A DNA stretch of 64,000 nt from Pseudomonas sp. CCC3.1 (GCF_034347405.1 NZ_CP133778.1:1116001-1180000); one strand, 5' to 3'; counted from the first letter of the stretch, positions 44,623 through 54,271 are shown. A program made the numbers and translations. The notes: generated by a model from the sequence alone, not told the origin.

Positions 44623-45393
44623 ATGTCTGATTTGGTTGATCGGATCGTAGCCAATTGCGTGCGCCTGGAGGTCAGGCTGTTGGCCTGCCAGGCGCGTTTA
44701 CAGGCTGAAACAGACCCAGAGGCGCTGCACGACCTGCGCACGACTGTGCGTCGTTTACGCAGTTTGCTACGCCCGTTGCGGGGCTTGCCGGGCGTGGTTC
44801 AGCTCGAAATGTCGGCGTCTCAGGTGGGTGTGTTAACAACGCCATTGCGCGACCTTGAAGTGTTGGCTGCGCACCTTGAGCAACACGGTCACCCAACATT
44901 GGCCGCACGGCGTTTGAAACAGCTGGAAGGCAGTTACGAGCAGGTGGCAGACAGCACTGAGCTGTCGCAACTGCTGATGATTCTGGATGTGTTCCCGCGT
45001 TTTTTGCGCGCCAGCGAACGTGAAGGCTTGCTGCGCGGTTTGCGTGGGCGCATTGAAGCGGTGTTGGCCAAGCAGTGGAAGGCACTGCACAAAGCATTGA
45101 ATGATCCGGGGCACGACCGGCATGAAGTGCGGTTGTTGATCAAGCGCGTGCGTTATGGTGCCGAAGCTTATCCAGAACTGGAGCACGTCCCCGCAGGGCT
45201 GATGAACCGGCTCAAGGATGCGCAAAAGGCCCTGGGTGAATGGCATGACGCCTGGCAGTGGTTGTTGCAGGCAGAGCAGCAGCCGGACCTGCAACCGTGC
45301 GTCGAGCAATGGCGTACAACACTCAAGCGCGGCGAGAAACGTGCTGATCGGGCGCTGATCAAGTTGAGCGCGGCGCGTTTTAGCCGTGTATAG
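44623..45393 (+). CDS. CHAD-domain protein
   Basis: A 256-residue all-helical protein rich in Arg, His and Lys with the CHAD pattern: LHDLRTTVRRLRSLLRPLRG near the N-terminus and HDRHEVRLLIKRVRYGAEAY with LGEWHDAWQW in the second repeat. CHAD domains bind inorganic polyphosphate through these basic helices and often sit next to polyphosphate or adenylate-cyclase-like CYTH domains. Here it is alone, without a CYTH domain. A link to polyphosphate storage is inferred from family knowledge only. Confidence 0.88.
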   Translation: MSDLVDRIVANCVRLEVRLLACQARLQAETDPEALHDLRTTVRRLRSLLRPLRGLPGVVQLEMSASQVGVLTTPLRDLEVLAAHLEQHGHPTLAARRLKQLEGSYEQVADSTELSQLLMILDVFPRFLRASEREGLLRGLRGRIEAVLAKQWKALHKALNDPGHDRHEVRLLIKRVRYGAEAYPELEHVPAGLMNRLKDAQKALGEWHDAWQWLLQAEQQPDLQPCVEQWRTTLKRGEKRADRALIKLSAARFSRV

Positions 45394-45404
45394 CCTGCCG
45401 ATTT

Positions 45405-45553
45405 CGTAGCAGTTGCCGAGCACCGCGAGGCTACGTCCGATGGCGAAGCGATCGTAAACCCTAAGTGCAGGGTACAACTGATACCCCGCAGTGCTTGGTT
45501 TTACGACTGCTGCGCAGCCGGACGTAGCCTCGCGGTGCTCGGCAACTGCTACG
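45405..45553. repeat. Inverted REP doublet (GTAGCAGNTG type), copy 2
   Basis: About 149 bases begin CGTAGCAGTTGCCGAGCACC and end GGTGCTCGGCAACTGCTACG, so the outer 20 bases are a perfect inverted repeat, with inner arms ATCGTAAACC / GGTTTTACGA. It is a relative of the element at 17595 with better preserved ends. Confidence 0.88.
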
Positions 45554-45677
45554 TGATTTGCGCGCACCATATTGCTGCCTGACTGCCCTTTCAGCAGATG
45601 ATTTGGCGTAAATGAGCGCTGTGCCGCGTCAGGCAGGCCAGTAGTATCGCGTCATATTTTTCTGCTTTGAGGTGTTT

Positions 45678-46475
45678 ATGCAGTTTTCAGAATTGGTCGA
45701 CGCAGTGCGCAAAAATCCTTCAGACGTGACGATCTCTGAAGATTGGGGGCAGGGGCGTGCCAGTTTTGGCGGGTTGATGGTGGCTTTGCAGTACGAAGCC
45801 ATGCGCGCTCAAGTCTCGGCTGAGCGTGCTTTACGCTCGCTGGCCGTCACGTTTGTCGGGCCTGCCGAGCCTGGCGTGCCGATCAGTTTTGAAGTTGAAG
45901 TGCTGCGTGAAGGCAAGGCCGTGAGCCAGGTGCTGGGGCGTGCTGTGCAAAAAGGCCAGGTGGTGACGCTGGTCCAAGGCAGCTTTGGCGCGGCCCGCGA
46001 GTCTGTGGTCAACGTCGACAGTTTGCCTGCACCGCACATGAAAGCGCCGGAAGAATGCCCGTTGTTGCCCTACATCAAAGGCGTTACGCCGGAGTTTATG
46101 CGCCATTTGTCCATGGGCTGGGCGGTGGGCGCGCTTCCGTTTACCGGGCGTGGCACGCGAGAAATGGGCGGTTGGGTGCGTTTTGCCGGGGACGTTTCAG
46201 AGCAGCCGCTGACCCAAACCCATCTGCTGGCGCTGGTTGATGCCTGGCCACCGGCCTTGCTGCCGCTTTTGAGCAAGCCGACCGCGGGCAGTACGCTGAC
46301 CTGGACGATTGAGTTTGTGCAACCGCTGCCTGAGGCCAGCACCCTGGATTGGTGCAAATACCTGGCCGTCATTGAGCATGCCCGGGATGGCTACGGCCAT
46401 GTGGCGGCCAATCTGTGGGCCCCCAATGGTGAACTGATAGCGATCAGTCGCCAGACCGTAGCCATCTTTGGCTAA
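45678..46475 (+). CDS. Acyl-CoA thioesterase, double hot-dog type
   Basis: Starting at ATG 45678 (two codons inside a GTG alternative) the protein has 265 residues and two hot-dog halves. The N-terminal half shows GRASFGGLMVALQYEAMRA, VTFVGPAEPGVPISFEVEVLREG and QGQVVTLVQGSFG-like blocks. The C-terminal half has THLLALVDAWPPALLPLL and TWTIEFVQPLP. This is the TesB-like 4HBT_3 family that hydrolyses acyl-CoA. The stop touches the stop of the convergent small membrane-protein gene with no base between them. Confidence 0.88.
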   Translation: MQFSELVDAVRKNPSDVTISEDWGQGRASFGGLMVALQYEAMRAQVSAERALRSLAVTFVGPAEPGVPISFEVEVLREGKAVSQVLGRAVQKGQVVTLVQGSFGAARESVVNVDSLPAPHMKAPEECPLLPYIKGVTPEFMRHLSMGWAVGALPFTGRGTREMGGWVRFAGDVSEQPLTQTHLLALVDAWPPALLPLLSKPTAGSTLTWTIEFVQPLPEASTLDWCKYLAVIEHARDGYGHVAANLWAPNGELIAISRQTVAIFG

Positions 46476-46742
46476 TCAAAAGGTTTTACTGCGCTGTGCA
46501 GCCTGAGCCTTGGCGTCTTGCTGACGGCTCTGACGCTGTATCACCATGCCTGCAAACAGCGCGACCAAACCAATCACGGCGCTCGGCGCATTGTTGCTGA
46601 ACACACCGGAGGCCAACAGCAGAAAGGCCAGCACCATCATCGGTACGGCGATCAGACTCAGTGCCTGATGGCTGGCGCTGTGATTGCTCTGTGGGTTCGA
46701 GCGCCATTGCCAGGCGGGTAGGTTGGGATGACGTTTGCCCAT
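46476..46742 (-). CDS. Small two-helix membrane protein
   Basis: An 88-residue protein from the ATG at 46742 (MGKRHPNLPAWQWRSNP), with GGAG upstream as ribosome site. Two hydrophobic helices (about 28-47 and 53-70, LIAVPMMVLAFLLLASGVF and SAVIGLVALFAGMVIQ) are followed by a basic, Gln-rich tail. The function is unknown to me. It ends immediately at the stop of the thioesterase gene on the other strand. Confidence 0.8.
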   Translation of the reverse strand: MGKRHPNLPAWQWRSNPQSNHSASHQALSLIAVPMMVLAFLLLASGVFSNNAPSAVIGLVALFAGMVIQRQSRQQDAKAQAAQRSKTF

Positions 46743-46843
46743 GATCAATCTCCTTGTTTTCAAGGGTTCAGTCGTGTCTGAACCGGATGAACAGAGAATA
46801 GGGCCGTGATGGGCGCACGGCGAATCGAGTCTGGCTATTGGCC

Positions 46844-48325
46844 TTATAGCTTTAACTGACCAATGGCGCGGTTCAACTCTCCTGCCAGAGTTGCCAACTG
46901 GTTGCTGGTGGTGGCCGAATCGACGGTTTGCTGCACGGTGTTTTCAGTCACATCGCGGATGCTGACCACGGCTCGGTTCATTTCTTCCGCGACCTGACTT
47001 TGTTGTTCGGCGGCCACGGCGATTTGCGTGTTGCTTTCGCGCATCTGCGCCACGGCGTGGGTGATCTCGGCCAGGGCGGCGCCTGCTTCCTGCGCTTGTT
47101 GCACGCAATCGTCGGCCTTGAACGAGCTTTCCTGCATGAAGTCCACTGCATCGCGGGTGCCTGCTTGCAAGGCCGACACCATCGAAGTGATTTCGTCAGT
47201 GGAGGTTTGTACGCGTTTGGCCAAGTGCCGCACTTCGTCGGCGACGACCGCAAAGCCGCGTCCCATCTCGCCCGCCCGTGCGGCCTCGATGGCGGCGTTG
47301 AGTGCCAGCAGGTTGGTTTGCTCGGCAATACTGTGGATCACGTTGACCACGCTATTGATCTTCTGACTGTCTTGCGCCAATTGCTGAATCATCTCAGCGG
47401 TTTTTTGTACCCCGTCCGACAAGCTGGCGATGGAGTGTTGCACCCGGCTGACCACTTGTTGCCCGCTGCCAGCCAGGTTGTCGGCGGTTTGCGACAGATC
47501 GCGGGTGGCGCCTGCGTGTTGTGCGATGTGATAGACCGTGGCGGTCATCTCATTAATTGCGGTCGCAGCCTGATCGGTCTCGCTTTGCTGGCCGAGCATG
47601 CCGTGCTGCACGTCATTCATGCTGCTGGCCAGGCGTGCGGCCCCGGCGTCAAGTTGCGCGGCGGTGTCGGCCACGGTGTTCACCACGCGCTGGTAACCCG
47701 CCTGCATGGCGTTGAAGGCGCTGGCCATCTGCCCGACTTCATCGGTGCAGGCCAGCGGCACGCGCGCCGACAAGTCCCCGGTTTTTTCGACATGTAACAT
47801 CACGTCTTTAAGGGTGTTGAGTTGACTGAGCAAAAAGCGGATCAGCAATTGTGAGGCGCCGAGCATGGCCAGCATCAACACCAAAACAGCCACCGCATAA
47901 CGGGGCAAACGTTCAACGAATACGTGAGCCAGGCTCGGTGCATAGGCCAGTACGGCGACTTTTTGGCCATTCTCGCGGGTGACCACTGCGGCCCCTGACA
48001 ACGGGTTTTGCCCAAACAGCGGCATGCGATTGATCGACACCCAGCCGTTGGCGTTGCTCAACTGTGGAAGTGGCTGATCGTTGAGCGTCGGAACTTTATC
48101 GGGCGCGATGTGCAGCAGATCAGGGGCTTCAGGCCACGCCTGCCCAGCGGGCCAGACACTGAGTAAATGTGCTTGGGCCTCGGCACTGGCGTGCGCAGCA
48201 TCACTGCGCGATTGCTGTTCGAGTTGCACGGCATACAGCACCAGCAGCAACGTCGTGACAAAGGCCACTGCATTCACGGCCCAGAATTTGTACTTAAGCG
48301 AGATGTTGCTGAGCCAGGCACCCAT
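46844..48325 (-). CDS. Methyl-accepting chemotaxis protein
   Basis: From ATG 48325 (MGAWLSNISLKYKFWAVNAV) the protein has 493 residues. A first membrane helix near 14-34 and a second near 140-165 enclose a small periplasmic domain of about 105 residues. A HAMP linker follows, then the long cytoplasmic coiled coil with the signaling tip INSVVNVIHSIAEQTNLLALNAAIEAARAGE, typical of MCPs that talk to CheA/CheW. The periplasmic part is too short for a dCache domain. The ligand is unknown. No C-terminal NWETF-type pentapeptide is present. Confidence 0.93.
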   Translation of the reverse strand: MGAWLSNISLKYKFWAVNAVAFVTTLLLVLYAVQLEQQSRSDAAHASAEAQAHLLSVWPAGQAWPEAPDLLHIAPDKVPTLNDQPLPQLSNANGWVSINRMPLFGQNPLSGAAVVTRENGQKVAVLAYAPSLAHVFVERLPRYAVAVLVLMLAMLGASQLLIRFLLSQLNTLKDVMLHVEKTGDLSARVPLACTDEVGQMASAFNAMQAGYQRVVNTVADTAAQLDAGAARLASSMNDVQHGMLGQQSETDQAATAINEMTATVYHIAQHAGATRDLSQTADNLAGSGQQVVSRVQHSIASLSDGVQKTAEMIQQLAQDSQKINSVVNVIHSIAEQTNLLALNAAIEAARAGEMGRGFAVVADEVRHLAKRVQTSTDEITSMVSALQAGTRDAVDFMQESSFKADDCVQQAQEAGAALAEITHAVAQMRESNTQIAVAAEQQSQVAEEMNRAVVSIRDVTENTVQQTVDSATTSNQLATLAGELNRAIGQLKL

Positions 48326-48430
48326 GGAAGGTCTTCTCTGATTTTGCGAAAACAATATTGGCAAGGTGCCATCATTGTGCCGCTACTCTGTGAAGACAGT
48401 GTTGATGTGGGTCAAGGTTACACAGACCCT

Positions 48431-48498
48431 TGTAGGAGCGAGCTTGCCTCGCGATCTTTTGATCGTTTAAAAGATCGCGAGGCAAGCTCGCTCCTACA
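48431..48498. repeat. REP-type hairpin element, copy 5
   Basis: TGTAGGAGCGAGCTTGCC ... GCTCGCTCCTACA with a nearly perfect 30-base stem (core CGCGATCTTTTGATCG). It is the best preserved copy of the family in this window. Confidence 0.9.
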
Positions 48499-48508
48499 TA
48501 GGGTGGCG

Positions 48509-49318
48509 TTATGCGCTCAATACAGGCAATCCAAAGAATGCGCGGGCGCAGGCCGTGGTGTGGGCGGCGAGGTCTTGTTCGCTCTCTTTGCGGTGCACGG
48601 CCACTTCACGCAACACTTCCGGCAAGTAGGCCGGTTCATTGCGGCCGTTTTTCGGCTTGGGTCGCAAGGTGCGCGGCAGTAAGTACGGGGCATCGCTTTC
48701 AAGCATTAAACGACCACGCGGGATGTCACCCACCAGCGGGTGCAGGTGGGTACCGCGCCGCTCGTCGCAAATCCAACCGGTGATGCCGATGTGCAGGTCC
48801 AGGTCCAGGTAGCTGAACAGGGCCCGCTTTTCGCCCGTGAAACAGTGCACGACCGCTGCTGGCAGGTGGTCGCGGTAATTACGCAGGATTTCCAGCAGAC
48901 GCTGGCTGGCGTCGCGCTCATGCAAGAACACCGGCAACTGCAAATCCACGGCCATTGCCAAATGCTCTTCGAGCACTTTCTCTTGTTGGGCGCGGGGTGA
49001 GAAGTCACGGTTGAAATCCAGCCCGCATTCGCCCACGGCGCGTACGTTGGGTTCTTTGAGCAAGGCCAGTAAACGCTGGGCGCTGTCGCCGTTCCAGTCG
49101 CTGGCCGAGTGCGGATGAATACCGGCGGTGGCGAACAGCCGATCAGCGTTTTCGTCCAACTCGCGGCACAGTTGCAAGGCCAGTTCACTGCCTTCAACGC
49201 TGGTGCCGGTGAGGACCAATTGCGCGACCCCAGCCGCGTAAGCACGCTCTAAAACAGCGTGGTGTTTACCGTCGAAACTTGGATTGGTCAGGTTGACGCC
49301 GATATCGATGAGTTGCAT
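48509..49318 (-). CDS. tatD: TatD-family deoxyribonuclease
   Basis: A 269-residue metal-dependent hydrolase whose sequence follows E. coli TatD closely in the positions I recall: start MQLIDIGVNLTNPSFD, then TAGIHPHSASDW, AVGECGLDFNRDF, VHCFTGEKRAL, GITGWICDERRG and LESDAPYLLPR. TatD is a 3'-5' exonuclease for single-stranded DNA and RNA involved in DNA repair under peroxide stress. The tatABC genes are not nearby. A single gene transcript is likely. Confidence 0.93.
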   Translation of the reverse strand: MQLIDIGVNLTNPSFDGKHHAVLERAYAAGVAQLVLTGTSVEGSELALQLCRELDENADRLFATAGIHPHSASDWNGDSAQRLLALLKEPNVRAVGECGLDFNRDFSPRAQQEKVLEEHLAMAVDLQLPVFLHERDASQRLLEILRNYRDHLPAAVVHCFTGEKRALFSYLDLDLHIGITGWICDERRGTHLHPLVGDIPRGRLMLESDAPYLLPRTLRPKPKNGRNEPAYLPEVLREVAVHRKESEQDLAAHTTACARAFFGLPVLSA

Positions 49319-49555
49319 GGTGCTACCTCAGGCCACAGGCCGCGAAGCATATCAGAGCTGTAGATTTATAAGAAAAACCAAGAACTACAGACGGTTATGG
49401 TTGTCTTTGAATGCCGCAACAACGCAATGCCCGTTTCTATCCCAGGGTGCATTGGCTGTATTGCGCTCTGTTTCCAGCGTTGAAATCCCCCAATGGGGCG
49501 ACCGATTGTCGGGTAATCCGACGCGCAGCTGGACTGTATTCTTTCCGGAGAACGG

Positions 49556-50974
49556 ATGACGAGACCTACGCTATTGATTGCGCTGTGCCTGATGCTGTTG
49601 CCAATCCCGGCGCTGGCACGTCTGGCTGGACCTTTACAGGTCGGGCAGCCAAGTCAGGTCCGCGATCTGGCGCAGATTCGCAGCAGCCAGGTGCTGCGGG
49701 TGCTGGTCAATCAAAGCCGCAACAGCTCTGGCGAAGTGCAGGGCCAGGACATCGGCGTTGAATATCACCGTTTGCGTGCCTTCGAGCGCTACCTCAATGC
49801 CCAGGCCCGCGATGGGCAAGAAATCACCCTCAAAATCATTCCCAAGGCCAAAGACCAGTTGCTCGGCGCGTTGATGCGCGGCGAGGGCGACTTAATGGCG
49901 CCGGGGGAGTTGCTGGACGTCAAACCCACTCACGCGGTGAGCCCCAGCGACCCTATCGTCGACCGGGTGCCTTTGCTGCTGGTCGGGGTTAAAGGCGAGC
50001 ACCGTTACACCCGATTCGAACAGCTGTCGGGCCGAACGGTGGCGCTGACCACTGGCAGTGCAGCCGGTGAGTCGATCAATCTGATCAACCAAAAGCTGGC
50101 GTTGCGCAAATTGCCACCCGTCAAGGTTGAATGGGTCGATCCGAGCCTGGCGGTGGAAGATGTGCTGGAGATGGTGCAGGCCGGGATCTTTCACCTGACG
50201 ATTGTGGAAAAACCGATTGCCGAGCGCTGGGCCACGTTAATGCCCAAGCTGCGCTTTGATCGCCAGGTGCTGATCAGCGAACCGGCCGCCATGCGCTGGT
50301 TTGTTCGCCGCGATGCCTCCATGTTGCACACCAGTGTCGATAAGTTTTTGGCGAGCTATAAGGCACCGTCCAATCAGGATGTAGCGTTTGAGCGGGTGTA
50401 CCGACGTTTGTATCGCGTGCATTACCCGCTGGCCAAAGCGGACAGGCAGAAGCTGGAAAAACTGCGGCCCGTGCTGCAAAAGCATGCCAGGCAACAGGGC
50501 ATGGATTGGCTGAACCTAGCCGCACTGGCGTTTAAGGAGTCGGCCCTGGATCCGGGCGCGCGGGGTTCTGGCGGCGCTACCGGCTTGCTGCAAATCACCC
50601 CTTCCGCCGCGCAGCGGGTGGGAGTGAATGACATTAAAAATGTCGATAACAATGTGCAGGCCGGGGCCAAGTACCTGGCCTTGATCCGCCGCAAATTCTT
50701 CTCCAGTCCCAAACTTAACGAGCGTGAGCGTATGGCCTTCGTGCTGGCCGCTTACAACATGGGCCCTGAACGGGTGCAGGCCATGCGGGCGGAGGCCAAG
50801 CGCCGGGGACTAAACCCCAACCAATGGTTTTTTCAGGTGGAACGAATTGCCATGGAGCAGGTGGGCATGAGTGGCGTCAGCTATGTTAATAGTGTGAATA
50901 AATACTATTTGGCCTTCGACCGTGAGCGTGACTCGTTAGAGCCAGCAGGACGAGAGGTGGCTTCACGTAAATGA
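49556..50974 (+). CDS. MltF-like lytic transglycosylase with a binding-protein domain
   Basis: The 472-residue protein has a signal peptide (about 1-22), a bacterial solute-binding-type domain (about 45-290, with GSAAGESINLINQKLAL), and a C-terminal SLT domain with catalytic Glu in LAALAFKESALDPGARG, followed by GATGLLQITPSAAQRVGV and LAAYNMGPERVQAMR. MltF cleaves peptidoglycan with formation of anhydromuropeptides, and the first domain regulates it allosterically. No lipobox is visible, so it is a soluble or loosely attached paralog; genuine mltF of Pseudomonas is elsewhere. Confidence 0.9.
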   Translation: MTRPTLLIALCLMLLPIPALARLAGPLQVGQPSQVRDLAQIRSSQVLRVLVNQSRNSSGEVQGQDIGVEYHRLRAFERYLNAQARDGQEITLKIIPKAKDQLLGALMRGEGDLMAPGELLDVKPTHAVSPSDPIVDRVPLLLVGVKGEHRYTRFEQLSGRTVALTTGSAAGESINLINQKLALRKLPPVKVEWVDPSLAVEDVLEMVQAGIFHLTIVEKPIAERWATLMPKLRFDRQVLISEPAAMRWFVRRDASMLHTSVDKFLASYKAPSNQDVAFERVYRRLYRVHYPLAKADRQKLEKLRPVLQKHARQQGMDWLNLAALAFKESALDPGARGSGGATGLLQITPSAAQRVGVNDIKNVDNNVQAGAKYLALIRRKFFSSPKLNERERMAFVLAAYNMGPERVQAMRAEAKRRGLNPNQWFFQVERIAMEQVGMSGVSYVNSVNKYYLAFDRERDSLEPAGREVASRK

Positions 50975-51074
50975 TCGATTAATTCGATCTTTGTGTTGGG
51001 TTTATTCGACTTTTATCATAATTAAAACTGATTAATATGGCGTCCATTCCCCCCCTGATTTAAAGGACTGCACC

Positions 51075-51509
51075 ATGAGCAAATTGATCCAGACCGTTCT
51101 TGGAACACGTGCCGGTTACGGCTTGACTGTATTGCGCATCTTCGTCGGCATCGTCTTTGCCGCTCACGGTTCGCAAAAGCTTTTTGGCTGGTTCGGTGGC
51201 GGTGGCCTGGCAGGCACTGCGCAATGGATGGAAAGCATTGGCCTGGCGCCCGGTACGCTGATGGCGTTGTTGTCGGGCGGCACTGAGTTCTTTGGCGGTC
51301 TGGCATTGATTGTGGGGTTGCTGGCACGTCCAGCGGCATTGGGCTTGTCGTTTACGTTGTTGGTGGCGATCTTCTCGGTGCACATCCATAACGGCTTGTT
51401 TATGGCCAACAACGGCTATGAGTTCGCCCTGGCTCTGCTGGGCGGTACTGTGGCGGTGTTGTTCGAAGGCGCAGGCAAGTTGTCGATCGACAGTGCCATT
51501 GCTGATTGA
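51075..51509 (+). CDS. DoxX-family membrane protein
   Basis: The 144-residue protein has four hydrophobic helices and the DoxX landmarks GLTVLRIFVGIVFAAHGSQKLFGWFGG and GGTEFFGGLALIVGLLARPAA. DoxX proteins are quinone- or thiol-redox related membrane proteins with no agreed function. The gene has a ribosome site (AAAGGA) and a strong terminator behind it, so it is a single-gene unit. Confidence 0.88.
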   Translation: MSKLIQTVLGTRAGYGLTVLRIFVGIVFAAHGSQKLFGWFGGGGLAGTAQWMESIGLAPGTLMALLSGGTEFFGGLALIVGLLARPAALGLSFTLLVAIFSVHIHNGLFMANNGYEFALALLGGTVAVLFEGAGKLSIDSAIAD

Positions 51510-51536
51510 ATCCCGCGTTGCACACGCACACACATA

Positions 51537-51574
51537 AAATCCGCAGCCCCGCTAAGGGCTGCGGATTTTTTTTC
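51537..51574 (+). terminator. Terminator after the DoxX gene
   Basis: AAATCCGCAGCCC / GGGCTGCGGATTT with a 6-base loop and a run of eight T. Confidence 0.92.
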
Positions 51575-51605
51575 GTGTAGCGCAAGGGCGGGTAAATGGC
51601 CTGTG

Positions 51606-53282
51606 TCAGAACGTCAGCGCGTTGGTGAGGTCACCCATGGGCGTTTGTCCGCGGGCTTTCATTGCGTCGTCACGCTGCTTTAGGCCGTCGAGCACTTCCA
51701 ACTGATGCACGCGGGTGATCAGGCGCAGGATCGAAGCCGTGTCATACACCGTGTGGTCAACCGTGCCTTTACGGGCGAAGGGCGACACCACCAGCGCCGG
51801 AATTCGCGTGCCGGGACCCCAGCGGTCGCCCTTGGGCGGCGCCACGTGGTCCCACCATCCGCCGTTCTCGTCAACGGTGAGCACGACGACCATGTTTTCC
51901 CATTGCGGGCTGTTGCGCAGCACTTTCAGTGCGCGGTCCAGGTGCCGGTCGCCGGAGGCCACATCGGCATAACCGGCGTGCAGGTTCAGGTTGCCCTGAG
52001 GCTTGTAGAAAGACACGGCAGGTAACTTGCCGGCTTCGGCATCGGCCAGGAAACGGTTGGTGCTGGCTTCGTCGCCCAGGCCACCGTCGCGCAAGCGCTT
52101 GCTGCGCTCTGCCGGGTTTTCAGGGCCTTGCTGGGTAAAGTAGTTGAACGGTTGGTGGTGGTACTGGAAGTTCGGGATTTTCGGAATCCCGCCCGAATCC
52201 TTGTACTGGTCCAGGGTGGCTTGCCAGGCACCCGCGTACCAGGCCCAGTCGATATTCTTTTTGCTCAGCTTGTCACCGATGTGCTCGTGACTTTGCGGCA
52301 CCAACACGCTGGGCAGGTCGGGTTTGGAATAGTCCGGGCGCTCGGGGTCTCGAATCCAGGTTGGCCAGTAGGGCGGGGCCATGGTGTTGACGGCAAAACC
52401 GTCTGGCGTGAGGGCGCTTGGACCGAACTGCGGAGCGCCGCTCATGGCGCTTTCGGGGGTTTTTTCCAACGGTTTTAGGCGCGTTCCGGTCGGGTCATCG
52501 CCTTGCAGCGTAGCCATCTGGGGTTTGGCCACCGAGGTGGCGGCATTCGGGTAGAACGGCACGGTGGCGCTGATCAAATACTGGTGATTGAGGAACGAGC
52601 CGCCGAAAGCGCCCTGGAAGAAGTTGTCACACAGCACGAACTCGCGCGCGACATCCCACAGGCGCAGCGAATACTGCGACTGGGCGTAGTAGCCCATCGG
52701 TAATCCCCCGGAGTCTGCCCACGCCACGAACTGGTCGTTCTTGCCACCGTTGATCTGCATCTGGTTCTGATAAAACACGTGCCACAGGTCACGGGTCACC
52801 AGGCTCAGCGGCAGGTCCTCGTGGTTCGGTCCCTTCAGCGCGAACGGTGCGTTAGGCAGGTTTTCCTGGAACTGCACGCCTTGTTCGTACGTCACCCCGT
52901 CAACTGTCTGCGGGCCTACTTGCAATATGCCGCCCCAGGCGGGAGGCAGGGTTTGTAACAGGCTGCCATCGCGATCACGCTGCTGGTAATCGGCGGGCGT
53001 GAGTGTGGACAAGGGTTTTTCGACACCGGGGAAGTTGGCGAACAAGTTGTTGAAGCTGCGGTTCTCGGCATAAATCACCACGATGGTTTTCACCTGCTCG
53101 TGGAGCTTCTTGTCCAGCTCGGCGGACGTCAGCGGCAGCGCCTTGACCGGGCCTTCATGTTCACTGCTCCCGCAAGCGCTCAAGGTCGCGGCGCCTACGC
53201 CCAGCGCGGCAGCCCCGGCCAGGAAGCGACGTCGGCTGGTGTCGGCAGGGAGTCGGGTGTCCTTGTCTTTCTCGTCGCTCAT
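51606..53282 (-). CDS. Tat-exported phosphoesterase family protein (AcpA/phospholipase C type)
   Basis: The 558-residue protein begins with a twin-arginine signal (SRRRFLAGAAALG, 16-28) that also ends in a lipobox (LSAC, Cys37), so it is probably a Tat-exported lipoprotein. The rest follows the AcpA/PLC family: IVVIYAENRSFNNLFANFPGVE near the N-terminus (metal-binding Glu/Asn), ADSGGLPMGYYAQ, NHQYLISATVPF, and VVLTVDENGGWWDHVAPPKGDRWGPG near the C-terminus with the metal-binding Asp, Glu and His. Members are acid phosphatases or phospholipase C. The substrate is open; no pho box was seen near it. Confidence 0.88.
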   Translation of the reverse strand: MSDEKDKDTRLPADTSRRRFLAGAAALGVGAATLSACGSSEHEGPVKALPLTSAELDKKLHEQVKTIVVIYAENRSFNNLFANFPGVEKPLSTLTPADYQQRDRDGSLLQTLPPAWGGILQVGPQTVDGVTYEQGVQFQENLPNAPFALKGPNHEDLPLSLVTRDLWHVFYQNQMQINGGKNDQFVAWADSGGLPMGYYAQSQYSLRLWDVAREFVLCDNFFQGAFGGSFLNHQYLISATVPFYPNAATSVAKPQMATLQGDDPTGTRLKPLEKTPESAMSGAPQFGPSALTPDGFAVNTMAPPYWPTWIRDPERPDYSKPDLPSVLVPQSHEHIGDKLSKKNIDWAWYAGAWQATLDQYKDSGGIPKIPNFQYHHQPFNYFTQQGPENPAERSKRLRDGGLGDEASTNRFLADAEAGKLPAVSFYKPQGNLNLHAGYADVASGDRHLDRALKVLRNSPQWENMVVVLTVDENGGWWDHVAPPKGDRWGPGTRIPALVVSPFARKGTVDHTVYDTASILRLITRVHQLEVLDGLKQRDDAMKARGQTPMGDLTNALTF

Positions 53283-53611
53283 TATGCAGTCCCGTTAAGT
53301 GTTACAAAACATTTTCGGCGGCAGCGTAACAAGGGATTATGACGGCGGGGTTTCAACTGATCGAATTCATTCAGGGGCAGCCGCTTTATTCATCTAAGCG
53401 TGCACGAATTCATGGGGGGCTGGTGCGGGCTTTTTGTGGCACGTGATTCTTGACAGTTGTAACCGGCTTTATCTAGGATGTTTCTTGCGCCGATTTAAAC
53501 AGCTACTTGCGGGGCGCCAGGGTGTCAATAGACACTCGAAATACCGCTAAAGCGCTGGTTCGGTGTTGCCTCTCACCTGCCACGCAGAACCTTGAGGCGG
53601 AGAACCGATAC
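53283..53611. promoter_or_regulatory. Divergent promoter region
   Basis: This 329-base gap separates the divergent phosphoesterase and the small methyltransferase-like gene. TTGACA (53450-53455) and TAGGAT (53474-53479), 18 bases apart, make a plausible sigma-70 promoter for the rightward gene. No further structure is seen. Confidence 0.45.
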
Positions 53612-53920
53612 ATGAGTCACCCACGTCCTGTTGTACGTCTTGCGCCGATCACGGCCAATCAGACTTTTCGCAATCCAAAAATCCTTCTGGGCGGTAAACA
53701 TCAGCCGACGCTGTTGCGTTACCTGGACGGCTGGCCACGTCGCAAAGGTCGGGCTTCGGCGTTTTTGATTCAGTTTGTCGAAGAGGGGGACGAACTGACG
53801 CGTTTTGCCGCTGACAGTTTTGACCTGGCGGTGATTCAGTCGCCTTCAGCAGAGAGTGCCGAGCGGGTCATTCGCAACCTTATCCGCGTGTCACGTCAGG
53901 GCTTGATTACCTTGCGTTAA
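53612..53920 (+). CDS. Small protein with methyltransferase-like C-terminus
   Basis: The ATG at 53612 gives 102 residues. The last 40 (SFDLAVIQSPSAESAERVIRNLIRVSRQGLI) look like the final part of a class I methyltransferase core, but there is no SAM-binding GxG motif, so catalytic activity is unlikely. The N-terminal half is basic (GGKHQPTLLRYLDGWPRRKGR). The function is unknown. A sigma-70-like promoter lies about 135 bases upstream. Confidence 0.6.
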   Translation: MSHPRPVVRLAPITANQTFRNPKILLGGKHQPTLLRYLDGWPRRKGRASAFLIQFVEEGDELTRFAADSFDLAVIQSPSAESAERVIRNLIRVSRQGLITLR

Positions 53921-53986
53921 TGACCCGATCAGCCTAACAGACAAAGCTGACAGGCATGCAGCTGCACGTTGCTGATGAGTCGATTC

Positions 53987-54271
53987 TTACGCTTTAACGC
54001 AGTTTCGAAGATTTGGTCGGTTGGCCATTAGTTCTTCGGCTGTCGAGTAAGTCGAGCGAAAAGGCAGTACTTGAGTCCATTGATCAGCAAACTGGGTAAT
54101 GCAGAATCTATAGATATAGGGGCCGTTGCCTGGAAGTCGCTTTTTCTTGAATTCAGACTGCGCGGTGCTATTTGCGTTTGCGTTTTCGGGCGCTGGCTCC
54201 TGGGCTATGGTGGTAGTGGCGACGAGCAAGTTCAGTGAAAGTGCAGCGATTATGCGAGTTAAAAGTGCCAT
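53987..54271 (-). CDS. Small secreted protein, hypothetical
   Basis: The 94-residue protein has a signal peptide of about 23 residues (hydrophobic core LNLLVATTTIA), then a polar stretch rich in Asn, Ala and Pro, and a compact C-terminal part with two cysteines (FCITQFADQW and LRNCVKA), which could form a disulphide in the periplasm. It is lower in GC than the flanking genes. I know no relative. Confidence 0.6.
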   Translation of the reverse strand: MALLTRIIAALSLNLLVATTTIAQEPAPENANANSTAQSEFKKKRLPGNGPYIYRFCITQFADQWTQVLPFRSTYSTAEELMANRPNLRNCVKA